A DNA stretch of 51,301 bases. Origin: Sulfurovaceae bacterium. Its GTDB lineage: Bacteria > Campylobacterota > Campylobacteria > Campylobacterales > Sulfurovaceae. Shown here one piece after another: positions 18,596-27,427 of this stretch (position 1 is its first letter; the number at the start of each line of letters is the position of its first letter). A model generated the notes under the pieces. That model saw only the letters and a list, made by a program, of their open reading frames with translations, was not told the origin of the DNA and made no database searches. The DNA lies in assembly GCA_016744805.1 (NCBI GenBank), contig JADGDQ010000011.1, positions 1 through 51,301 of the forward strand, read 5' to 3'. Made by a program: the position numbers and the translations under genes.

Positions 18596-18601
18596 TATAA
18601 T
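18596..18601 (+). promoter_or_regulatory. -10 box for the CPA2 antiporter gene
   Basis: Plus-strand TATAAT in GGTATAATATT, 48 bases before the antiporter ATG. Its centre is only 18 bases from the aspC -10, so the two promoters may interfere with each other. Confidence 0.5.
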
Positions 18602-18648
18602 ATTAATTAAAAATTAATCATAATACACGAGAGAGGATTTACTCATTT

Positions 18649-20256
18649 ATGCTTGAAATCATTGTAACTACCATTTTCATCGCTACAGTTTTTAATATTG
18701 TTTTTACAAAATATCAAATCCCCACAATTATAGGATATATCGCCACAGGGTTGTTTATATCACAAATATTTTCCCTCCATGACGGTACAAAGTCGCATGA
18801 TTTAGATATGATTGCAGAGTTTGGTATAGTATTTTTGATGTTTACTATAGGGTTGGAGTTTTCTATCAAACATCTCTCTTCTATGCGTAAAGAGGTATTT
18901 ATATATGGGGGGCTTCAAGTAGGGATAACTTTGCTCTTTTTCTATTTGATAGCTTATTTTATCTTTAGCTTTGATGGGCAATCTTCTATGATTATTGGAG
19001 GGGCATTAGCTCTCTCATCTACAGCAATTGTTCTTAAGATATTAAGTGCCAATCGTGATATTAGCAAAGAGTATGGAAGACGCTCTTTGGGTATTTTGAT
19101 TTTTCAAGATATTATGGTTATTCCTTTGCTTTTGATGATAGGTATTTTCTCTTCAGGCGAGGTTGATTTAAGTCTTTTGCTTTTAAAAACAGCTTTCGAT
19201 GCAGTTATTTTATTTTTGGTGCTTTGGCTTTTTGGTCGTTTTGTTTTAGATCCTTTTTTGGGACAAGTTGTCAAAAGTAACTCAGATGAAATATTTATTG
19301 GTTCAATCTTATTTTTAGTAATGGGTGCATCTTTATTAGCACACTCTTTGGGTTTTTCTTACTCTCTTGGAGCATTAATGGCAGGAATGATTATTGCCGA
19401 AACACACTATAAGCACCAAGTAGAAGCAGACCTAATTCCTTTTAGAGACCTTCTGCTTGGTATCTTTTTTATTACTGTGGGTATGCAGATAGATTTTAGT
19501 ATTATTGGAGATTATTTTTTAGTTATTTTAGGTTTGCTTTTCATACTAAGCCTCTCTAAAATGCTTATTATCTTTTTTATTATTCGACAAGTTACAACTA
19601 AGCGAGTTGCTATCAAAACAGCCTTAGCCCTTTTTGAATTAGGAGAATTTGGTTTGGTTCTTTTTGAGTTAGCAGGTTCAAAAGATTTAGTTGACCCACT
19701 ACTTTCTCAGATATTAATCGTTACTATTATACTCTCTATGATTCTTACACCTTTTATTCTTAAAAATATCTCTAGCATAACAGAATTTCTTCTAAACAAT
19801 AAACAACCACAGGAGTTAAGTAGCAAAGTAGAGGAGGGCTTGAGTAATCATATTGTGGTATTGGGATATGGACGACTTGGGCATAAAATTTGTGAAAAAC
19901 TAGAGAGAAGAGGTGTTAAATTTATTGCTATAGAAAATAATATCTATAATGTAAAAGAGGCAAATAAGTTAGGAAAATCAGTTATATTTGGAAATGCTGC
20001 CAAAAGAAGTATATTAGAATCTACCAATATTCAAAGTGCTTCAGCAGTTATTGTGGCAATTGATAATAATGATAAAATTCATCAAGTGTGTGATGTACTT
20101 ATCAAAATAGTACCAAAGGCAAGAGTTATTATTACTGTACATAATTTTCAAGAGAGAGATGCTTTGCAAGAGGAGTATCTAAACTATGAGATTGTTGTGA
20201 GTACAGAACAGATGGCACGAGGAATGGTAAATTCTATTTTACAATGTGATATTTAA
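18649..20256 (+). CDS. Monovalent cation:proton antiporter, CPA2 family (KefB/C-like)
   Basis: A 535-residue protein with an N-terminal Na+/H+-exchanger domain of about 12 membrane helices (residues 1-385), including the GLEF and GALAGM-like helix segments. A cytosolic TrkA-N/RCK nucleotide-binding domain follows (about 400-530), with the Rossmann motif V-L-G-Y-G-R-L-G. This is the KefB/KefC/YbaL layout, exchanging K+ or Na+ for H+ under nucleotide or glutathione control. No KefF/KefG-like ancillary quinone reductase lies beside it. GAGAGAGGA upstream of the ATG serves as ribosome site. The M3 peptidase gene follows 37 bases downstream. Confidence 0.88.
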   Translation: MLEIIVTTIFIATVFNIVFTKYQIPTIIGYIATGLFISQIFSLHDGTKSHDLDMIAEFGIVFLMFTIGLEFSIKHLSSMRKEVFIYGGLQVGITLLFFYLIAYFIFSFDGQSSMIIGGALALSSTAIVLKILSANRDISKEYGRRSLGILIFQDIMVIPLLLMIGIFSSGEVDLSLLLLKTAFDAVILFLVLWLFGRFVLDPFLGQVVKSNSDEIFIGSILFLVMGASLLAHSLGFSYSLGALMAGMIIAETHYKHQVEADLIPFRDLLLGIFFITVGMQIDFSIIGDYFLVILGLLFILSLSKMLIIFFIIRQVTTKRVAIKTALALFELGEFGLVLFELAGSKDLVDPLLSQILIVTIILSMILTPFILKNISSITEFLLNNKQPQELSSKVEEGLSNHIVVLGYGRLGHKICEKLERRGVKFIAIENNIYNVKEANKLGKSVIFGNAAKRSILESTNIQSASAVIVAIDNNDKIHQVCDVLIKIVPKARVIITVHNFQERDALQEEYLNYEIVVSTEQMARGMVNSILQCDI

Positions 20257-20293
20257 ATATTCTTTAGCTACAATCAAAAAATTTTAAAAATAA

Positions 20294-22270
20294 ATGGATA
20301 AAATAATGTTTCAAACCTTTTCAATAGATAATCTAGAGTCATTCCCAAAAGACCTTGATGCACTTCTTGCTACACAAAGAGATACCATAGATATGATTAC
20401 TCAGAGCAATTATACAAGTTATGAGGATATTTTAAAACCTCTACAAGATTTAGATGAAGAGTTAGGACTCTTTTTTACCCCTTTGTCTCATCTTAATAGT
20501 GTTATGAATTCAGAGCAAACACAAAAAGCGTATCAAGATTCTTTACCTCTTTTATCAAAATTTAGCAGTGAGATAGCTCAAAATGAGGCTCTTTTTGCTA
20601 AGATAGAGCAGATTCAAACAAGAAATTCAGAAGCTAAAAAAGTAGTAGAAGATGAGATAAAAGGCTTTGTTCTCTCTGGTGTTAATTTGCCAGAGGATAA
20701 GAAAAAAAGAATGGAAGCAATCTCTTTGGAGCTAAGTGAACTAGGTAATCAATTTTCACAAAATCTTCTTGATGCCACAAATGATTTTGAACTTATCATT
20801 ACAGATAAAAAAGATATAGAGGGTTTACCTCAAAGTGATATTGATGTAGCTAAAGAGGAAAAAGATGGAGAGATTGTTTATAAATTTACGCTACAAATTC
20901 CTAGTTATTTAGCCTATATAACTTATGGTGTAAATAGAGAATATAGAGAGACTTTGTATAAAGCCTATAGTTCAAGAGCTCCCAAAAATGAAGCAGTAAT
21001 AGATAAAATACTTCTGCTCAAAGATGAAAAGTCTAAGCTTCTAGGTTTTTCTAATTATGCAGAGTATGCCTTAGAGACGCGTGATGCTCCTTCACAAGAG
21101 TCTGTTCTCTCTTTTTTAGATGCTTTAGCTACACAATCACTTCCTCAAGGCAAAGAAGAGATAGCACAGCTAAGAGAATTTGCCAAAAAATTAGATGCTA
21201 TAGAGTCGTTAGAGAGTTATGATATTGCTTACTATAGCCAAAAGCTTAAAAAAGAGCTATTTGATTTTGATGATACTATGACAAAACCCTATTTTCAACA
21301 GAGCAAAGTCTTAGATGGTCTTTTAGAGATTGTCTCAGAACTCTTTGGAGTAAGATTTGAGTTAGTAGATGTACCCTCTTGGCATGAGTGTGTGAAAGCC
21401 TATGATATTTATGAAAAAAATGCTCTAAGTGGTCGTATCTATTTTGACCTTGAAGCACGAAAAGAGAAGCGAGGTGGAGCATGGATGAATGATTGGGAGA
21501 CTCACTACAAAGATAGCAATGGCTCAGCACATCTAGCATCAGCTTTTATTGTCTGTAATTTTTCACCTGCTACCAAGACTACCCCCTCTTTGTTGCGTCA
21601 TGATGATGTTGTAACACTCTTTCACGAGATGGGGCATGGGATTCATCACCTATTTGGCAAATGCCAAGAGCGGTCTGTATCAGGTATTAATGGTGTAGCA
21701 TGGGATGTAGTGGAGTTTCCATCACAATTTTTGGAAAACTTTGCGTATGAAAAAGCTATTTTGCAGAGATTTGGATTTCATTATGAGAGTGGTGAGAGTA
21801 TTCCTGATACACTTTTAAACAAAATCAAAGAGACAAAAAACTTTCAAGCGAGTATGGGAATGTTGCGTCAAGTAGAGTTCTCTCTTTTTGATTTTACTCT
21901 GCATCAAGGCAAAGAAGATGGTTCTGTATATCAAGGTGATGCAGTACAAAATCTTTTGGATACTATTCGTTCTAAAACATCTGTAATGACACCACCATCA
22001 TATAATAAATTTCAACATGGCTTTGCACATATATTTGCTGGAGGCTATGCAGCTGGCTATTATAGTTATAAATGGGCAGAGGTAATGAGTGCAGATGCTT
22101 TTTTTGCATGTTTAGATGAAAAAACAGGTTTCAATAAAGAAAAAGCAAAAGGGTATAAAGATTTTATTTTGGCAAATGGTGGTTCACAAGATATGAATAA
22201 ACTCTATAAAGAGTGGTTAGGACGAGATGCTGATATTAAGAGTTTGATAAAATTATATGATATACAATAG
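20294..22270 (+). CDS. M3 family oligopeptidase (oligopeptidase A-like)
   Basis: A 658-residue cytosolic zinc metallopeptidase of the thimet-oligopeptidase family, cutting short peptides including cleaved signal peptides in the PrlC/OpdA subgroup. The zinc site is H444-E-M-G-H448, followed by the third ligand region VVEFPSQFLENF. The C-terminal HGFAHIFAGGYAAGYYSYKWAEV forms the substrate-binding tyrosine loop of the family. Length is close to the 680-aa E. coli enzyme. An in-frame ATG at 20306 (protein beginning MFQTF) is an equally good start. The next gene starts 9 bases after the stop. Confidence 0.92.
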   Translation: MDKIMFQTFSIDNLESFPKDLDALLATQRDTIDMITQSNYTSYEDILKPLQDLDEELGLFFTPLSHLNSVMNSEQTQKAYQDSLPLLSKFSSEIAQNEALFAKIEQIQTRNSEAKKVVEDEIKGFVLSGVNLPEDKKKRMEAISLELSELGNQFSQNLLDATNDFELIITDKKDIEGLPQSDIDVAKEEKDGEIVYKFTLQIPSYLAYITYGVNREYRETLYKAYSSRAPKNEAVIDKILLLKDEKSKLLGFSNYAEYALETRDAPSQESVLSFLDALATQSLPQGKEEIAQLREFAKKLDAIESLESYDIAYYSQKLKKELFDFDDTMTKPYFQQSKVLDGLLEIVSELFGVRFELVDVPSWHECVKAYDIYEKNALSGRIYFDLEARKEKRGGAWMNDWETHYKDSNGSAHLASAFIVCNFSPATKTTPSLLRHDDVVTLFHEMGHGIHHLFGKCQERSVSGINGVAWDVVEFPSQFLENFAYEKAILQRFGFHYESGESIPDTLLNKIKETKNFQASMGMLRQVEFSLFDFTLHQGKEDGSVYQGDAVQNLLDTIRSKTSVMTPPSYNKFQHGFAHIFAGGYAAGYYSYKWAEVMSADAFFACLDEKTGFNKEKAKGYKDFILANGGSQDMNKLYKEWLGRDADIKSLIKLYDIQ

Positions 22271-22279
22271 GAGAGTCTA

Positions 22280-22795
22280 GTGCAAGAGTATCGCTCTCTT
22301 ATTGTTACTCTGTTTGCTATCTTTGGACTTCTATTACTAGGTGCTTTTTTTAGCCCTAGTTTTACTGTGCAACGCACCTATCTTGAACTCTTTATGCTTT
22401 TTGGCTCACTGCTGTTTATATTTTCTGTACTAGTTGTTTTGGCTACTATTGGATTTGGCTCTTTTGCTCTCTATTTGGCAATAGTTGTGGGGGCTTTATT
22501 ACTTTTATTTGGAGTACAGATTGCTTTTTTGATGGTTATCATTACTTATGGAATTTGGGGTTTTATCTTTGGTATTGAGTTACTCTTGGTGGCAAATGAT
22601 GTCTCTACCGCCATTACTTGGTTTCAGGAGCGATATACTTTTAGTACTTTTAGCAAAGAGTATTATGCTTTTTATCCTGTAATCCTTATTGTATACTTTT
22701 TGGTTGAACTCTTACCAAGCCTCTTATCCCATCAGAAACCCAAACGATTCTCACCTCATCAAGTTTTTGAGAAGATGAGAGAGTTACTCGATTAA
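22280..22795 (+). CDS. Predicted inner-membrane protein, unknown function
   Basis: A 171-residue hydrophobic protein with four or five predicted helices (about residues 8-25, 38-58, 60-85, 86-105 and 132-150) and a short basic tail. It uses a GTG start, with GGAGAG upstream, 9 bases after the M3 peptidase stop, so the two share a transcript. I recognise no family motif. The three-base gap to the convergent DsrE gene leaves no room for a terminator. Confidence 0.7.
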   Translation: MQEYRSLIVTLFAIFGLLLLGAFFSPSFTVQRTYLELFMLFGSLLFIFSVLVVLATIGFGSFALYLAIVVGALLLLFGVQIAFLMVIITYGIWGFIFGIELLLVANDVSTAITWFQERYTFSTFSKEYYAFYPVILIVYFLVELLPSLLSHQKPKRFSPHQVFEKMRELLD

Positions 22796-22798
22796 GTA

Positions 22799-23287
22799 CT
22801 AATCTACAGGTATATAGGCATACCCTTCACTCTGTTTGTCTATAAGTCCTATAGTTGAGTTAGCTACTAAAGTCACAAAAGGGTAGATGTTATTAGGACT
22901 TATCTCTTTATTCTTTACACCAACAGCACACATCAAAAACTCTACCTCATAATTTTCGGCAAGAAAAGAAATTCTTTTTTGTAAATCTTGATTTGCTTTG
23001 AGTAAATTTACTTGGTCTTTGTAGGATGAGGATGCAATATCTTTAAGAAAAAATTTATAGGAATCTCCATGGATTACTACAGCCACCTGTAACTCTTGGA
23101 GTTTTCCTTCATAATAGGCTTTATTTCGAGCTATTGCACTTAATATCTTTTTTTCAAAATTTTTAAGCTCTCCTGTTGTAAGGTCAATAACAACTTTTTT
23201 GGATACTTCTTGTGTACTATTTGTATCACTCAAAGCAAAAGAGAGAGAGAAGAGAAAAAGTAAGAGTATTTTGGTAAATTTATTCAT
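22799..23287 (-). CDS. Periplasmic DsrE-family protein
   Basis: A 162-residue protein with a signal peptide (about residues 1-20, cleavage near SLS-FALS). The mature part is a DsrE/DsrF/YchN-like fold: a beta strand at VVIDLTT, an alternating alpha/beta body with VAVVIHGDS, and the characteristic segment EFLMCAVGVKNKEIS carrying one Cys. Cytosolic DsrE proteins relay sulfur. Exported versions are common in Campylobacterota and may handle periplasmic sulfur or small ligands, but no partner sulfur gene is adjacent here. Monocistronic. Confidence 0.78.
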   Translation of the reverse strand: MNKFTKILLLFLFSLSFALSDTNSTQEVSKKVVIDLTTGELKNFEKKILSAIARNKAYYEGKLQELQVAVVIHGDSYKFFLKDIASSSYKDQVNLLKANQDLQKRISFLAENYEVEFLMCAVGVKNKEISPNNIYPFVTLVANSTIGLIDKQSEGYAYIPVD

Positions 23288-23345
23288 TTTTATTCCTTAT
23301 TAATAAAATTGAATAATAATAACAAATATATCTTAATAACTCTAT

Positions 23346-23855
23346 TTAGCCCTTCCAAACCTTGCCAAAAACCTCTAAATGTATCAAATAGAGCCTCATA
23401 TCAAACTCATACTGCCCATAGTTTGGTTCTATATGTGTGCATAGTTTATAAAAAGCTTTATTATGCTCTTTCTCTTTAAGATGTACGAGTTCGTGTGTAA
23501 CTATCATTCTAAGAAACTCTTTTGGAGTAGATTTGAAAATAGTCCCAATTCGTATCTCATTTTTGCGTTTTATCTTAGAGCCTTGAATTTTATTACTATA
23601 AGTATGCAGTCCCAAAGCCTCGTGGGTAATGCCTATACGATTATCATAAATAACTTTACTTAGAGGTGAGGATTTTTTGAGGTACTGATTTTTGAGGGAT
23701 TGCGTATAGGTATAGAGAGCTTTGTCTGTAGTAATATCATGGACTAATGGATATTTTTGTAGTAGCAGTGTGGTGAGCTTTTTGGTCTCTATGAGATGGG
23801 CTACCTTTTGGCTTGTCTCTTTGCCATAGGCAGTGATATATCGTAGAGATTTCAT
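23346..23855 (-). CDS. YgjP-like zinc metallopeptidase
   Basis: A 169-residue protein with the gluzincin motif T-H-E-L-V-H-L-K-E-K-E-H-N-K-A-F, whose HExxH and nearby HNKAF match the YgjP/DUF45 (WLM-related) family. No signal peptide, so cytosolic. It is shorter than the E. coli YgjP-like proteins (about 165-240 aa), but the core is complete. Its start overlaps the HAD phosphatase stop by one base, making it the last gene of a Cache-HAD-YgjP operon. The substrate is unknown. Confidence 0.83.
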   Translation of the reverse strand: MKSLRYITAYGKETSQKVAHLIETKKLTTLLLQKYPLVHDITTDKALYTYTQSLKNQYLKKSSPLSKVIYDNRIGITHEALGLHTYSNKIQGSKIKRKNEIRIGTIFKSTPKEFLRMIVTHELVHLKEKEHNKAFYKLCTHIEPNYGQYEFDMRLYLIHLEVFGKVWKG

Positions 23856-24481
23856 TAGATTCGTTTGTGCAAAGTTGTATGCAGGGCATCTACACTTCCT
23901 AAAGCATCACTATACTCACTAAAGCCCCAATTGACCATTATATACTCTATATTTGCTCTCTTAGAAGCCATCTCATCGCGTGAACCATCTCCTATAAAGA
24001 GGCTTTGGGAAGCTGTTGTAGAGAGTTCATTGAGTACTTTATAGAGCATATCAGGATAGGGTTTGCCTTGGGGTACATCATCATGACAGGCGATAGTATC
24101 AAAGAGATTATAGACACCTAAGTGGGTTAAAGATTCAATAGTAGAGCCTCTATAGGCATTTGTGGCTACTGCTAATTTGCAATCATTCTCTTTAAGGCTA
24201 TGTAAAAGCTCTTTAATTCCATCATATAGCACAAGTTCTCTTTTGTGGTTATGGGTATAATACTCCGAAAACCACAGCTCATGCTCTTTGGTAAATGTCT
24301 CTACTTCATAGAAGTATTGTGCAGGATTAAGAGTATGGTCATTAACTTTTTCGACTATATGCTGTGGGTCTAAGGGGGCTAAGTTGATTTTTTCTCTTAC
24401 ATAATTAATAGCATAAGCAATAGTCAAAGAGCTATCTACAAGCGTACCATCCATATCAAATATTATAAGCTCTTTTTTCAT
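23855..24481 (-). CDS. HAD-superfamily phosphatase (phosphoglycolate phosphatase-like)
   Basis: A 208-residue HAD hydrolase with the nucleophile motif D9-M-D11-G-T, a helical C1 cap, motif II in AVATNAYRG, the lysine in QGKPYPD and the acidic motif IGDGSRDEMAS. It resembles phosphoglycolate phosphatase (Gph) and related small-phosphate ester phosphatases; the true substrate cannot be read. Both neighbours abut it: the Cache protein gene stops one base upstream of its ATG, and its stop overlaps the YgjP start. Confidence 0.87.
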   Translation of the reverse strand: MKKELIIFDMDGTLVDSSLTIAYAINYVREKINLAPLDPQHIVEKVNDHTLNPAQYFYEVETFTKEHELWFSEYYTHNHKRELVLYDGIKELLHSLKENDCKLAVATNAYRGSTIESLTHLGVYNLFDTIACHDDVPQGKPYPDMLYKVLNELSTTASQSLFIGDGSRDEMASKRANIEYIMVNWGFSEYSDALGSVDALHTTLHKRI

Positions 24482-25390
24482 CTATTTATTCTCTACGCCT
24501 CTAATAGTTCTGAGGTAGATAGATAGACTAATAAGAAGAGCCGAAATTCCACCAATAAGATAGACAGAGTAGACTAATTTACTAGAATCAGTAATAGCAA
24601 ACTTAAATACAAGCATCAAAGACTCAATGGCCAGAGCAATAATAATAGAACCCAAGAAACGCACCATTGTTTTGTGTATATCTCCACTACTATGCTTCTG
24701 TTGTGACCCTAATACCTCTTCTTCAAAAATTGCTCGAACCAAATCAAATATGGCTAAGGAGAGAGTAAGCAAAATAGTTGATTCAAACATAGCTTCTATA
24801 GTAATCTTAGCAGGATTAAATCCTTGCATCAAGAGATGACCTATCCCTTGAACAAAGAGTAAAAGAGCAACAGAAGCAAGAGCAACAGAGAATAAAGCAT
24901 AAGTATATTTACGAAATTTACCAAATATAGAATCTATAGAAGTAGGATGGACAGTTTTGAGAATATTGACAAGTGAAACATCTATACAAACAATATAGAG
25001 TAACTCTTTTTTATCATTATAGACAGGATAGGATGCAGTTACTACAAGCTCATTACTCATTAGTGATGGATAAGGATCAGTTAATATACATCGTTTTTCT
25101 TTGACAGTACGGTAATAATAGGCTCTATCATCACGAAGTTCTCCAGCACCTTTTCGTGCATAGTCGGGATTGATGCTTACAGTATTCGTAACTTGAATAC
25201 CAGAGGGGTCAAGTATATAGATAGAATCAAATATTCCCATCTCTTCACTTAAGGATTTAATTGAAGCTATAATAGAATCTAAGGAAATAATAGGAAGTTT
25301 ATTTGGTAAATTACGACCAAGCATATAACAAAAATATGCTCGTGCCTTTGTGCGTATCTCACTATATTCTTGTATCTCTTTGATAATCAT
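24482..25390 (-). CDS. Cache (PDC) sensor domain membrane protein without output domain
   Basis: A 302-residue protein. Residues 1-145 form a PDC/dCache-like ligand sensor with the motifs IYILDPSGIQVTNT, DDRAYYYRTVKEKRCILTDPY and VVTASYPVYNDKKELLYIVCIDVS. About four membrane helices follow (roughly 158-185, 195-225, 240-262 and 268-290). No kinase, chemoreceptor or GGDEF domain follows, and no helix precedes the sensor. Similar sensor-plus-membrane proteins occur in Campylobacterota, but their partner is not known to me. Start supported by AGGAG. First gene of the operon with HAD and YgjP. Confidence 0.7.
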   Translation of the reverse strand: MIIKEIQEYSEIRTKARAYFCYMLGRNLPNKLPIISLDSIIASIKSLSEEMGIFDSIYILDPSGIQVTNTVSINPDYARKGAGELRDDRAYYYRTVKEKRCILTDPYPSLMSNELVVTASYPVYNDKKELLYIVCIDVSLVNILKTVHPTSIDSIFGKFRKYTYALFSVALASVALLLFVQGIGHLLMQGFNPAKITIEAMFESTILLTLSLAIFDLVRAIFEEEVLGSQQKHSSGDIHKTMVRFLGSIIIALAIESLMLVFKFAITDSSKLVYSVYLIGGISALLISLSIYLRTIRGVENK

Positions 25391-25592
25391 AATGTAACTC
25401 CTAAGGTTATAATATTATTTTATAGATAAGTAAGATTATTATAACTAAAATGAACTTAACAATAAAGTGAGAAGATAATACCTATAAATAACTTAATTAA
25501 CTACTAAATGTAAGGAGTGTATCTTTTTTGTAAAGTATAGAGGGTAGAATAGGGGTTATAAGTTAAACGAATACAATATAAAGTGAGATACA

Positions 25593-26564
25593 ATGATGGA
25601 TTATAGCAAGAATATACAAAAGATGTTTGCCTTAGGTACTGAAGGCTTAGAAAAAGATACTATTGATTATCAAGAGTTAGGATTAGAAAGTTCTGATACT
25701 CAGGAGTTAATATTGGTAGCATTAGATGATACTTTGCATTACAATGATATGGTTGATACATCGTATCTTTATACTCCAGTTCATGCTATCAAAGCATTAA
25801 CACAGCTTAAGAGTATAGAAGCATTTGAGTCTATAGCTACTTTAGTTTCTAAACATGAAGATGATGATTATATAGCTGATGCTGTTGTCTCGTATGCACA
25901 AGTATTAGATAAAGTAGATAGTATAAAATCAATGATTACTAACAATTCTCTTAGCAATTTAGCAAGTGATACACTCTACAAAGCCTTAAATAAAGATGAA
26001 CTCCAAGCAGAGGCAGAGGCCAAAGCCAAAGCAGAAGAGGAAGCAAAACTCCAAGCAGAGGTAGAAGCCAAAGCCAAAGCAGAAGAGGAAGCAAAGCTTC
26101 AAGCAGAGGCAGAAGCCAAAGCTAAAGTAGAAGAGGAAGCAAGACTTCAAGCAGAGGCAGAGGCCAAAGCCAAAGCAGAAGAGGAAGCAAAACTCCAAGC
26201 AGAGGTAGAAGCCAAAGCCAAAGCAGAAGAGGAAGCAAAGCTTCAAGCAGAGGTAGAAGCTAAAGCCAAAGCAGAAGAGGAAGCAAGACTCCAAGCAGAG
26301 GCAGAAGCTAAAGCCAAAGCAGAAGAGGAAGCAAAACTCCAAGCAGAGGTAGAAGCCAAAGCCAAAGAGGAAGAGGAAGCAAAACTTCAAGCAGAGGTAG
26401 AAGCTGAAGTTCCTACTTCTATAACTCAAAAAATTGAATCTGTTACAGTTACTAACGAACCAAAAGCTCAGTCTACTTTAGATCCTCATATTAAAGTTGG
26501 AAGAAATGATCCTTGTCCTTGTGGAAGTGGTAATAAGTATAAAAAATGTTGTATGAATAAATAA
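25593..26564 (+). CDS. SEC-C zinc-motif protein with EAK helical repeat rod
   Basis: A 323-residue protein in three parts. Residues 1-130 are helical and HEAT/DUF1186-like ([13 protein letters not shown] and similar). Residues 137-264 are eight 16-residue repeats of the type L-Q-A-E-(A/V)[10 protein letters not shown](K/R), with a partial ninth, expected to form one long charged alpha helix or coiled coil. Residues 302-323 are a SEC-C zinc motif ([17 protein letters not shown]) like the end of SecA, which often binds ribosomes, SecB or other proteins. The role is unknown; a scaffold or chaperone-adaptor function is inference. Confidence 0.75.
   Translation: MMDYSKNIQKMFALGTEGLEKDTIDYQELGLESSDTQELILVALDDTLHYNDMVDTSYLYTPVHAIKALTQLKSIEAFESIATLVSKHEDDDYIADAVVSYAQVLDKVDSIKSMITNNSLSNLASDTLYKALNKDELQAEAEAKAKAEEEAKLQAEVEAKAKAEEEAKLQAEAEAKAKVEEEARLQAEAEAKAKAEEEAKLQAEVEAKAKAEEEAKLQAEVEAKAKAEEEARLQAEAEAKAKAEEEAKLQAEVEAKAKEEEEAKLQAEVEAEVPTSITQKIESVTVTNEPKAQSTLDPHIKVGRNDPCPCGSGNKYKKCCMNK
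26001..26408 (+). repeat. 48-bp tandem repeat inside the SEC-C gene
   Basis: Eight consecutive 48-bp units begin at 26001, 26049 and so on, followed by a partial ninth from 26385 to 26408. Units differ at a few positions, mainly GCA/GTA (Ala/Val) and AAA/AGA (Lys/Arg). The period is an exact multiple of three, so gain or loss of a unit keeps the frame. Confidence 0.92.
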
Positions 26565-26591
26565 TTGTTTATTTATCTAAGAGTTTTTAAA

Positions 26592-27410
26592 CTATTTGCA
26601 CTCTTTTGCACCTAGTTTTATTAGCTCTTGGCAAGAAAATCCAGCAGTTTTTCTGGCTTGTACATTAATATGTGGTCTATGTTTATTATTTAAATTATAT
26701 TTTTTAAGAATACTCATATAGCATGTTTCTACTTCTATATTCTCTTTATCACATAAATATTTAAACCACTTATCACCTTTTTGGACATGGTCTATCTCTT
26801 CTTCATAAATAATATCAAGCATTGTAATTAATTTTTTAATCCGAGGGTCTTTGTGTCTATTTTCAAGTTTTTTTACTATTTGAGGATTGACATCTAGTCC
26901 ACTTGCTTCATAATATCTAGGGATTACAGCCATTCTATCCATAATATTATGGGCTGTATGCATACTAGCATCAAATAATCCACAATGTACAGGAAAATCA
27001 CCATATTTATAGCCAATTTCTACAAGCAACTCTTGGAGCATTTTGAAGTGTCGTATCTCATCTTGAGCAACAATAAGCCAATCTATTTTGTACCCTATAG
27101 GCATAAAAGGATAGCGATAGACTGCGTCAAGTGCTAGGTCTATGGCTGAGTACTCTATATGTGCAATAGCATGAATAAGTGTTGCTAAGCCTTCGTTAGT
27201 ATCAAAATCTTTTCTTGATGGAAGCTCTCGAGGGTTTACAATGGTACAAAATGACTCATACGAGGGTTTTTTAAATATATCAGCCTCTTTATTTGGGTTG
27301 GAGATTGTTTTATTTTGGGTACAATATGCCAAACATTGCTCGTTTATTGTCTCTTTGATAATAATATTATCACTTGTCAGGGCAGTTTTTAAAAGTTCAT
27401 AAATATTCAT
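26592..27410 (-). CDS. DUF455 ferritin-like protein
   Basis: A 272-residue protein of the DUF455 family, distantly related to MiaE and other ferritin-like diiron proteins. The iron-ligand-type motifs are HAIAHIEYSAIDLALDA, AQDEIRHFKML and the late EEEIDHVQKGDKWF, with Glu and His placed as in four-helix diiron sites. The open frame extends to an upstream TTG at 27428, but the ATG at 27410 is the likelier start. It is divergent from the MBL hydrolase gene, 17 bases away. The reaction catalysed is not known. Confidence 0.82.
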   Translation of the reverse strand: MNIYELLKTALTSDNIIIKETINEQCLAYCTQNKTISNPNKEADIFKKPSYESFCTIVNPRELPSRKDFDTNEGLATLIHAIAHIEYSAIDLALDAVYRYPFMPIGYKIDWLIVAQDEIRHFKMLQELLVEIGYKYGDFPVHCGLFDASMHTAHNIMDRMAVIPRYYEASGLDVNPQIVKKLENRHKDPRIKKLITMLDIIYEEEIDHVQKGDKWFKYLCDKENIEVETCYMSILKKYNLNNKHRPHINVQARKTAGFSCQELIKLGAKECK

Positions 27411-27427
27411 AGGAGATATTATAGTCA

